Source: Endomicrobium sp. | Lineage (GTDB): Bacteria; Elusimicrobiota; Endomicrobiia; Endomicrobiales; Endomicrobiaceae | NCBI GenBank assembly: GCA_031290155.1 | Contig: JAITOB010000031.1 | Span: forward strand, 1 to 64,000 | Length of the DNA stretch: 64,000 nt | Direction of reading: 5' to 3' | In this document: in pieces, positions 56,456 to 64,000 of the stretch | Numbering within the stretch: position 1 is the first letter of the stretch | Layout of the letters: the number at the start of each line of letters is the position of its first letter | Notes under the pieces: generated by a model | Told to the model about the DNA's origin: nothing | The model's input: the letters and a program-made list of their open reading frames with translations, nothing else | The model's database searches: none | Translations under genes and position numbers: made by a program

Positions 56456-57376
56456 TTATAATGCACTCTCTAAAATTTTTAAAACTAAGCTTTTAAAATC
56501 ATATCCGACCGTCTTGCCTGCATCCGGAATTAAGGATGTCTCGGTCATCCCGGGTATGGTATTATTTTCAAGCACCCATACTTTACCGTTTTTGTCTGTA
56601 ATCATATCAACGCGGCAAATTGCTTTACATTTAAAAATTTTATATATTTCTTCTGCATAATTTTGTGCCGTTTTATAGGCTTTCTCGCTTATTCTTGCAG
56701 GTATTATATGTTTTGAACCGCCCTTTTCATATTTAGATTCAAAATCGTAAAAATCTCCTTTGGGAATTATTTCTATAACTGGCAACGCTTTACTATTCAC
56801 AACGCCGACAGTTATTTCTTTACCCTCTATATACTTCTCGATAATGATCTCTTCGCCATATTTAAAAGCTTTTTTTGCAGCAGCGGAAAATTGTGAAGCT
56901 TTTTTTACTATTGTTAAACCTATTGCAGATCCCTGCGCTAAAGGCTTTACAACAACAGGATAATCTTTTATTTCAGGCACGGATTCAAATTTTTTTAACA
57001 TTTTCCATTCAGGCGTCAAAATGCCGGCATATTTAAATAACTTTTTTGAAATATCTTTATCCATAGAAGCAGCGTTTGCAAAAATACCGCAGCCTGTATA
57101 AGGAATACCTAATATTTCAAGCATGCCTTGAATTGTTCCGTCTTCTCCCATTGGACCATGCAGCATTATATATGCGATATCTATTTTTTCTTTTATTATT
57201 TTATCAGCGATGTTTCTATCTACGGCAACACCGCATACATTTAATTGTAATTTTTTTAATACATTTAAAACAGCTTCACCGGATTTAATTGAAATTTCCC
57301 TTTCGCTTGAAAATCCTCCGTACAAAACGCCTATTTTTTTATCGTTTATTTCCGCTAAGATATCAGGATTTGTCAT
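56456..57376 (-). CDS. ddl: D-alanine--D-alanine ligase
   Basis: VLYGGFSSEREISIKSG; LHGPMGEDGTIQGMLEILGIPYTG; VLENNTIPGMTETSLIP. Confidence 0.97.
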   Translation of the reverse strand: MTNPDILAEINDKKIGVLYGGFSSEREISIKSGEAVLNVLKKLQLNVCGVAVDRNIADKIIKEKIDIAYIMLHGPMGEDGTIQGMLEILGIPYTGCGIFANAASMDKDISKKLFKYAGILTPEWKMLKKFESVPEIKDYPVVVKPLAQGSAIGLTIVKKASQFSAAAKKAFKYGEEIIIEKYIEGKEITVGVVNSKALPVIEIIPKGDFYDFESKYEKGGSKHIIPARISEKAYKTAQNYAEEIYKIFKCKAICRVDMITDKNGKVWVLENNTIPGMTETSLIPDAGKTVGYDFKSLVLKILESAL

Positions 57377-58290
57377 TCTATTATCTTTACCTCCGTTTCA
57401 AGAGTTATATTAAATTTTTCTTTTACTTTTTCTTTCATTAAATTAATTAAAGTTAAAATGTCTTCCGAAAAAGCGCCGCCTGTATTGACTATAAAATTTC
57501 CATGCATCTGAGAAATTTGCGCTCCGCCCGCACGTTTTCCTTTTAAACCGGCTTCTTCAATAAGTTTTCCGGTACTAAATCCATCAGGATTTTTAAATAT
57601 ACTGCCGGCATTAGGTATATTTAAAGGCTGTGTTTTTAGACGTTTTTGTATGTTTTTTGAAACTTCTTTTAAACTACCATTTTTTGTATCTTTTTTCAAG
57701 GAAAAATTCACTCTCGTAATTACACAGTCTGTAAACCCGCTTTTCCTATAATTGAAATCCATTTTTTCCTTATTTATCAATTCTTTTTTTAAATTTTCAT
57801 AAACTTCCACGCTTTTTACAACCGCGCTTACCCATTTATCTCTGCTGCCAGTATTTCCATAAACTGCGCCTCCTACAGTCCCAGGTATCCCTGCTGCGCA
57901 TTCAAGACCGATCAAATCATTTTTAAGAGCAACTTGTAAAACATTTGAAAGTAATGCGGCGCTACCGCTTGAAATTTCATCTTCCAAAACAGAAATTTTT
58001 TTAAAATCGCCTGTAAGGCGAAGCACTATTCCATTATATCCTTTATCTGGGAAAAGAACATTTGTACCGCTGCCTAACACAATATAATTCGCTGGAACAT
58101 TTTTAAAAAAAACAAACAACGCTTGTTCATTTGGGATTTCAATAAAAAAATCAGCCGGTCCGCCTATTCTAAAAGAACAGTATTTGGAAAGGGGTTCTCT
58201 TCTTAAGATTTTACAGCCGGCTAAAGTTAATTTATAAGCAGTATCTTTGCTTATCATGCGATCCTCCATCCTTAACAACAATATTAACAA
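57373..58290 (-). CDS. murB: UDP-N-acetylenolpyruvoylglucosamine reductase
   Basis: YCSFRIGGPADFFIE; VLGSGTNVLFPDKGY; GIPGTVGGAVYGNTGS; NAGSIFKNP. Confidence 0.96.
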   Translation of the reverse strand: MLILLLRMEDRMISKDTAYKLTLAGCKILRREPLSKYCSFRIGGPADFFIEIPNEQALFVFFKNVPANYIVLGSGTNVLFPDKGYNGIVLRLTGDFKKISVLEDEISSGSAALLSNVLQVALKNDLIGLECAAGIPGTVGGAVYGNTGSRDKWVSAVVKSVEVYENLKKELINKEKMDFNYRKSGFTDCVITRVNFSLKKDTKNGSLKEVSKNIQKRLKTQPLNIPNAGSIFKNPDGFSTGKLIEEAGLKGKRAGGAQISQMHGNFIVNTGGAFSEDILTLINLMKEKVKEKFNITLETEVKIIE

Positions 58291-58327
58291 ACAATAAACT
58301 TGATATTTAATTATCCGGCATATAATT

Positions 58328-59689
58328 TTAATTTCGCTGAATCAAAGTTAATAATTCTTCTCCTTTTTGCCAAACATCTCCTGCGCCTAAAGTTAAAACT
58401 ATATCTCCAGAAGAAAGATTTTTTAAAATTATTTCTAAATTTGAAAATTTTTCAGCTTTACATTTATTTTTTAAAAGGCATTTTAATATTAAATCCGAAG
58501 TTACGCCACTTATAGTCTGTTCGCCTGCAGAATAAATATCTAAAACATTAATAAAATCCGCATCTAAAAAACTTTTGCCAAATTCATTAAAAAGCTGTTT
58601 TGTTCGCGTATATCTGTGCGGTTGAAATAAAACAATAAGTCTGCGTTTAGGCCAAAAACGTTTTATAGCTTTTAAAGTAGCTGCGATTTCTGTAGGATGA
58701 TGACCGTAATCGTCAATAACCATTACCCCTTTATTATTACCCTTTATTTCCAGACGTCTTCCAACACCGTCAAATTTATTTATCGCCTTCATAATTAAAT
58801 CAAACGGTATGCCAAGACGCAATCCGACGCCTATAGCAGCAAGAGAATTTAATATATTATGTTCACCTGGAATTTTAATACGTACATTACCAATTTTTTT
58901 ACTCATATAAATAACATCAAAACTTGTACAGCTTTTTAGTATTTTTATATTTGAAGCTTTAATATCGGAACTGCCTGCAATTCCGTAAGTAACATATTTT
59001 CTTGTGATTTCAGGAATTATTTTTCTCACATTTTCATCATCTGAACAAATTATCGCCGAACCGTAAAACGGAATGCAATTAATATGTTTTACGAAAGCTT
59101 TCTTAAGAGTTTCCATATTACCGTAATAATCTAAATGATCGTTATCTATATTTGTTACAACTGTAATAACCGGTGAAAGTTTTAAAAATGACCCGTCAGA
59201 TTCATCTGCTTCTGCAACTATATAATCCCCCCTGCCTAATCTTGCACTAGTCTTAAGATTTTTAAGTCTGCCTCCAATAACAATTGTTGGATCAAGTCCG
59301 CCCTCATCAAGTACAAGAGAAGTAAGAGACGTAGTTGTAGTTTTACCGTGCGTTCCAGCTATTGTTACAGCATATTTCAACCTTGCAAGCTCAGCAAGCA
59401 TTTCTACTCGCGAAATTATAGGAAGTTTTTTCTTTAATGCAGCAACAACCTCAAGATTCTTTTTGCTTATCGCAGTAGAAATTACAACTACTTCGCTGGA
59501 CTTTATATTTTGCGGATTATGGCCTATATAAATTTTTGCGCCTATTGCTTTTAGATGTTCAGTGATATCCGTTTTTTTTAAATCAGAACCTGAAATATTA
59601 TGTCCTAAATTTATCAAAACTTCGGCTATTCCTGACATACCTGATCCGCCGATTCCCACAAAATGTATATTTTGATTTTTACGAAACAT
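58328..59689 (-). CDS. murC: UDP-N-acetylmuramate--L-alanine ligase
   Basis: IHFVGIGGSGMSGIAEVLINLGHNISGSD; AGTHGKTTTTSL; EADESDGSFL; YGHHPTEI. Confidence 0.97.
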   Translation of the reverse strand: MFRKNQNIHFVGIGGSGMSGIAEVLINLGHNISGSDLKKTDITEHLKAIGAKIYIGHNPQNIKSSEVVVISTAISKKNLEVVAALKKKLPIISRVEMLAELARLKYAVTIAGTHGKTTTTSLTSLVLDEGGLDPTIVIGGRLKNLKTSARLGRGDYIVAEADESDGSFLKLSPVITVVTNIDNDHLDYYGNMETLKKAFVKHINCIPFYGSAIICSDDENVRKIIPEITRKYVTYGIAGSSDIKASNIKILKSCTSFDVIYMSKKIGNVRIKIPGEHNILNSLAAIGVGLRLGIPFDLIMKAINKFDGVGRRLEIKGNNKGVMVIDDYGHHPTEIAATLKAIKRFWPKRRLIVLFQPHRYTRTKQLFNEFGKSFLDADFINVLDIYSAGEQTISGVTSDLILKCLLKNKCKAEKFSNLEIILKNLSSGDIVLTLGAGDVWQKGEELLTLIQRN

Positions 59690-59800
59690 TTATATTCCCT
59701 TTTAGCGATTTACTAAATCTGAATGCAGATTAAAAAACAAAAGAAACAATAAAATAAATCAATATCACAACGGCTCATATTTACTTTACACAGCAAACAT

Positions 59801-60190
59801 CTACATTTTTGCTTTTTTACTTAAATATTCAGCAGAAACAGTCGTTGTTATTCCGCCGCGTATCCCAAACTCAATATCTATAAAAATCTTTTTAGGGTTT
59901 ATAGTCTTCACTAAATCATTTAAAATATTATTTACAACACTTTCATGCACCATACCAACCATTCTGTAACTCTGTAAATATAATTTTAAAGACTTAAGTT
60001 CTACTACAGTTTTATCAGGCGTATAGTTTATGACAATATATGCAAAATCAGGAAGACCCGTCCACGGACAGAGACAAGTAAACTCTTCAGTTTCTATACA
60101 GACATTCATGTCTTTACCTGCATACTCATAAGGCATAGCTTCAAGCAAAGACAGCATAACTTTATCAAAAACAGCAAAATTGTTTTTCAT
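59801..60190 (-). CDS. queF: NADPH-dependent 7-cyano-7-deazaguanine reductase
   Basis: EEFTCLCPWTGLPDFAYIVINYTPDKTVVELKSLKLYLQSYR...HESVVNNILNDL. Confidence 0.93.
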   Translation of the reverse strand: MKNNFAVFDKVMLSLLEAMPYEYAGKDMNVCIETEEFTCLCPWTGLPDFAYIVINYTPDKTVVELKSLKLYLQSYRMVGMVHESVVNNILNDLVKTINPKKIFIDIEFGIRGGITTTVSAEYLSKKAKM

Positions 60191-60418
60191 ATAAACTCCA
60201 TTAAATATTATTTAATTATTGTAACATGTTTTATGCGGTTTAATGGTTAAACGGTATGATAACTGCACAGTTTATTTAAGAGCATTATTATTCTGCAAAA
60301 ATTTTAAAATCTTATGTTAAAAAAGCCTAAAAAATCTTTTCTTGATATTGAATTAAATTTTTATAAAGATTCAATTTATTTTAATTATATATTAATCTTA
60401 CAAAATACTCTTTCAGGC

Positions 60419-61609
60419 TTACCATTTTATTTTACTTATACGTTCCACAGATTCTTTAATTCTTGGGACGTTAACAGTAAGAGCAAATCTAATATAGCCT
60501 TCGCCGCTTTTTCCCATACCGTTGCCGGGCGTACATACTATAGACGCTTCGTCAAGCAGTTTCGAAACAATCTGCGATGATGTATATCCTTTTGGAACTT
60601 TCGCCCAAATATAAAATGAAGCTTTAGGCAAATCTACTTCCCACCCAAGATTTTTTAAACCCTCAACTAAAATATCTCTGCGCTCTTTATATATTTTTCT
60701 TACATCTTCTACGCATTGCTGAGAAGACGTAAGAGCTGTAATTGCAGCTTCCTGAACAGCCTGAAAAACGCCGGAATCATAGTTGTCTTTTACTTTTGCA
60801 ATACCTGCGATTATGTTTTTGTTGCCGCAAACCCAGCCTATACGCCAACCGGTCATATTATAGGTTTTTGAAAGCGAATGAAACTCTACACCTACTTCTT
60901 TAGCTCCGGAAAATTCAAGAAAACTTAACGGTTTCTCATTTTCGCCATAATATATTTCTGAATATGCCACATCCGATGCAACAATTATGTTATTCTTTTT
61001 TGCAAATTCTATAAGCCGTATATAAAACTCTTTTGTAGCAACTGCAGCGGTAGGATTATTTGGATAATTTATAAAAAGTAACTTTGCCTTTTTAAGCACA
61101 TCCGCAGGAATTATATCTAAATCCGGCAAAAAAGAATTTTTTTTAAGCAAGGGCATAAAATACGGAATTCCCTCAGTAAAAATTGTCCCTGTATTATACA
61201 CTGGATAACCGGGTTCCGGGATTAAAACTACATCGCCCGGATTTATAAATCCTAAATGTATGTGCCCTATGCCTTCTTTTGAACCTATAAGAGCACAAAC
61301 TTCATCAACGTTTAAATTAACACTAAATCTCCTTTTATACCATTCTGCAACTGCTTTTCTGTAAGAAAGCAGACCTGTTCCAAAAGGATATTGATGGTTA
61401 GCGGGGTTTGTAACAGATTTCTGCATAGATTTTATTATATGTTCTGGAGTAGGTAAATCAGGGTCGCCAACTCCTAAAGATATTATATCCTCCCCACGTT
61501 CAATCGCTTCTTTTTTTTTTCTATCTATTTCAATAAAAAGATAAGGAGGCAGTTTTTTTAGTTTTTCATTGTAGCGAATTTCCATTTTTATTCCACCTTT
61601 GCACAACAA
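60419..61609 (-). CDS. dapL: LL-diaminopimelate aminotransferase / class I-II aminotransferase
   Basis: LGVGDPDLPTPEHII; FINYPNNPTAAVA; HSLSKTYNMTGWRIGWVCGN; next to dapB-dapA-dapF. Confidence 0.88.
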   Translation of the reverse strand: MLCKGGIKMEIRYNEKLKKLPPYLFIEIDRKKKEAIERGEDIISLGVGDPDLPTPEHIIKSMQKSVTNPANHQYPFGTGLLSYRKAVAEWYKRRFSVNLNVDEVCALIGSKEGIGHIHLGFINPGDVVLIPEPGYPVYNTGTIFTEGIPYFMPLLKKNSFLPDLDIIPADVLKKAKLLFINYPNNPTAAVATKEFYIRLIEFAKKNNIIVASDVAYSEIYYGENEKPLSFLEFSGAKEVGVEFHSLSKTYNMTGWRIGWVCGNKNIIAGIAKVKDNYDSGVFQAVQEAAITALTSSQQCVEDVRKIYKERRDILVEGLKNLGWEVDLPKASFYIWAKVPKGYTSSQIVSKLLDEASIVCTPGNGMGKSGEGYIRFALTVNVPRIKESVERISKIKW

Positions 61610-61780
61610 ACTATGAAGCGTAGAAAGCAGCTTGACAAAAACAACAGACTTAAAACCAGCTGTAAATTAAGTTTTATATAAATTTAACATATCAGTTTTA
61701 AGTAATACTTTAAGCAAGTACTATGATAGTTTATAATCTGCATTTTCGCCGCTAATTTAAATTCAACACTGCATTTTGTA

Positions 61781-62554
61781 TTATTTTATATTCAAAACAT
61801 CAGACATATCGTATAATCCAGATTCTCTGCCAGCAAGCCATTTTGCAGCTCGCACAGCACCTGCCGCAAAAGTATCTCTTGAATGCGCTCTATGAGTTAA
61901 CTCTATTCTTTCTCCATAACCTACAAAATATACAGTATGCTCCCCCACAATATCTCCGGCTCTTAGCGAATGCACGCCAATTTCAGCTTTCTTTCTAAGC
62001 ATATCTACAGAATGCCCGCCATAAACGCCAACGTCAGCAAAATCTTTTCCTATAGAAACAGCTGCGATCTCTGCGAGTTTTGAAGCTGTTCCAGACGGAG
62101 AATCCTTCTTTTTATTATGATGTAATTCAAGTATTTCAATATCATAGTCTGGGATTTTTTTTGCTACAGCTTCAATAAGTTTAAACAAAATATTTATACC
62201 TACAGACATATTAGGTGAAAAAACAGCAGGAATACTTTTTGATATTTCTTTTATTTTATCTCTTTGCTCTTCGTTAAAACCTGTTGTTCCAATAACTACA
62301 GGGATTTCATATTTTTTAGCAGTTTCTAAATTTTTCAAAGCGCCGTCCGGATTTGTAAAATCTATCAAAACATCAGTTTTAGACAAAAATTTTTCTAAAT
62401 CACTGACAGAAAAAATCATAGGATCTCCGGTACCAATTTTTTTATTGCCTTCAAATTCTAAAGCACCGGAAATTTGTATATCTCTATCTAATCTTGCTGT
62501 TGCAAGTATCGCCTGCCCCATTCTTCCGCCAGCTCCACAAACTGTTATCTTCAT
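61781..62554 (-). CDS. dapB: 4-hydroxy-tetrahydrodipicolinate reductase
   Basis: ITVCGAGGRMGQAIL; VVIGTTGFNEEQ; ELHHNKKKDSPSGTA. Confidence 0.97.
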   Translation of the reverse strand: MKITVCGAGGRMGQAILATARLDRDIQISGALEFEGNKKIGTGDPMIFSVSDLEKFLSKTDVLIDFTNPDGALKNLETAKKYEIPVVIGTTGFNEEQRDKIKEISKSIPAVFSPNMSVGINILFKLIEAVAKKIPDYDIEILELHHNKKKDSPSGTASKLAEIAAVSIGKDFADVGVYGGHSVDMLRKKAEIGVHSLRAGDIVGEHTVYFVGYGERIELTHRAHSRDTFAAGAVRAAKWLAGRESGLYDMSDVLNIK

Positions 62555-62700
62555 TTGGTTGTTCCCCTTTTATTATACAAAAAACTCAAATTTTAAAATT
62601 TACTCTTTTATTCGTTATAATAGATAAATTCAATGCCACAACAAAATTTTCTACGAATTTTTACGCAAGATTTATAACATCAATTACGCAAAAATTTGTT

Positions 62701-63588
62701 TTATTTTATAAGACTAAAATCTTTTAAAATTTTTTCAATCTTTACTTTATTTTCATTTCCCATAGCACACATTGGAAGTCTCAAAGACGAATCACATATG
62801 CCCATTAGCGAAGCGACAGTTTTTATAGGTATAGGATTTGTTTCTATAAACATTGACTTAATCAAAGGCAATAATTTATAGTGAATTTTTATTGCTTCTT
62901 TTATACTGCCTTTTTCAAAAGTTTTTACAAGAGACAAAATTTCCGCAGGAACGATATTAGATAAAACCGAAATAACTCCAACCCCGCCTATTGACAACAA
63001 AGGGAGGATAAGTGCATCATCGCCTGAAATAAGTTCTATATCTGGAGCTAAAGATTTGATGGAACTCATTTGATCTAAAGAACCCGATGCTTCCTTCACG
63101 CCTACAATATTTTCACAATCTTCAAAAAGTTTTGCCATTGTCGCAGGCTCAATATTTACAGAGGTTCTTCCGGCAATATTGTAAAGGACAATAGGAATAT
63201 CTACCGTATCAGCTATAGTTTTAAAATGTAAATATAAACCCTTTTGTGTAGGTTTATTGTAGTAAGGAGAAACTAACAATGCTCCATCGCATCCCATTTT
63301 TTTTGCAAACCGAGTAAAATGCATGGCTTCATTTGTAGAATTAGATCCTGCACCGGCAATAACTTTCATTCTGCCTTTTACTTCTTTAACGCAAAATTCT
63401 ATAATCGCTTCATGTTCTTCATATGACAAAGTAGGAGATTCTCCAGTAGTTCCACAAGGAACAACTCCGTCAATTCCATTTTCGCATTGATTTTCAATTA
63501 ACTTAGAAAATGCATCAAAATCAACTTTGCCATTTTTAAACGGCGTGATCAATGCTGTATAAACTCCAGAAAACATAAATCCTCCCAC
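62701..63588 (-). CDS. dapA: 4-hydroxy-tetrahydrodipicolinate synthase
   Basis: GVYTALITPFKNGKVD; GTTGESPTLSYEEH; SPYYNKPTQKGLYLHF; YNIAGRTSVNI; GVKEASG. Confidence 0.97.
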   Translation of the reverse strand: MGGFMFSGVYTALITPFKNGKVDFDAFSKLIENQCENGIDGVVPCGTTGESPTLSYEEHEAIIEFCVKEVKGRMKVIAGAGSNSTNEAMHFTRFAKKMGCDGALLVSPYYNKPTQKGLYLHFKTIADTVDIPIVLYNIAGRTSVNIEPATMAKLFEDCENIVGVKEASGSLDQMSSIKSLAPDIELISGDDALILPLLSIGGVGVISVLSNIVPAEILSLVKTFEKGSIKEAIKIHYKLLPLIKSMFIETNPIPIKTVASLMGICDSSLRLPMCAMGNENKVKIEKILKDFSLIK

Positions 63589-63721
63589 ATAGTTATACTT
63601 TGATATCTTAAGACATAAAACAAATATCTATTTAGATTTTAATTAAACTAATTAAAGTTATTCTAATCTGTTCTTGCAATTTAGTCCGCATAATTTTCAT
63701 ATATTTGGCTAGAAACTATAT

Positions 63722-64000
63722 TTATATTTCAACTGTTCCTTTAAATGCTATAAGAGCAGGTCCTTCAAGTACAACGCTATTTATTTCACTGCCTGCTTTT
63801 CTTAAAGAAGCAGATAATAAATCCCCGCCTCTTGCAATTATATTAACAGGAGATTTTGTAAAATCTTTAATAACAGATATTATACTTGAAGCTGTTATGC
63901 CTGTGCCACACGCTAAAGTCTCATCTTCAACACCCCTCTCATAAGTACGCACAAGAAGAGTATTGTTTTGAATAACTTTTACAAAATTGACATTTGTTCC
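63722..64000 (-). CDS. dapF: Diaminopimelate epimerase, C-terminal part (continues past window end)
   Basis: GTNVNFVKVIQNNTLLVRTYERGVEDETLACGTGITAS; open to position 64000. Confidence 0.93.
   Translation of the reverse strand, partial: GTNVNFVKVIQNNTLLVRTYERGVEDETLACGTGITASSIISVIKDFTKSPVNIIARGGDLLSASLRKAGSEINSVVLEGPALIAFKGTVEI

Overview
AT-rich bacterial chromosome window that is part housekeeping gene islands and part gene graveyard. Intact blocks are: tRNA-Thr(CGU); a Wzy/O-antigen-ligase-like TPR membrane protein; a full F-type ATP synthase operon (atpBEFHAGDC); yebC-ruvC-ruvA-ruvB-queH-spoIID; queA; gltX; hisG; cvpA; DUF4015; yggS-proC-yggU; ileS-lspA-lgt-rluD; a MetH-activation-domain protein; a carboxynorspermidine pair; a GT39-PAP2 fusion; a corrinoid uptake and adenosylation operon (cobA-btuF-btuC-btuD) behind what reads as a cobalamin riboswitch plus terminator; ispH-plsC-hisC; a dcw-type block (ftsZ-ftsA-ftsQ-ddl-murB-murC); queF; and dapL-dapB-dapA-dapF. 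Between them lie many degraded genes recognisable by reading across frames: asd (one in-frame TAG), rpsA, radC, a GGQ release-factor-like gene, a glutaredoxin, a HAD hydrolase, GT9 and GT2 glycosyltransferases, an M23 peptidase, KpsC-like, DUF1015, DUF1805, pgeF and an IS30 transposase. Gene content, base composition and pseudogene density suggest a genome-reduced endosymbiont, possibly Endomicrobia/Elusimicrobiota-like; this is inference from memory, not a search result. The best leads are the asd nonsense codon beside an otherwise intact DAP pathway, the B12 riboswitch operon, the GT39-PAP2 fusion whose presumed donor synthase is a pseudogene, recurrent homopolymer frameshifts, and G8 tracts inside intact ftsA and nspC. 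No CRISPR array, prophage or clear novel defence system was seen.
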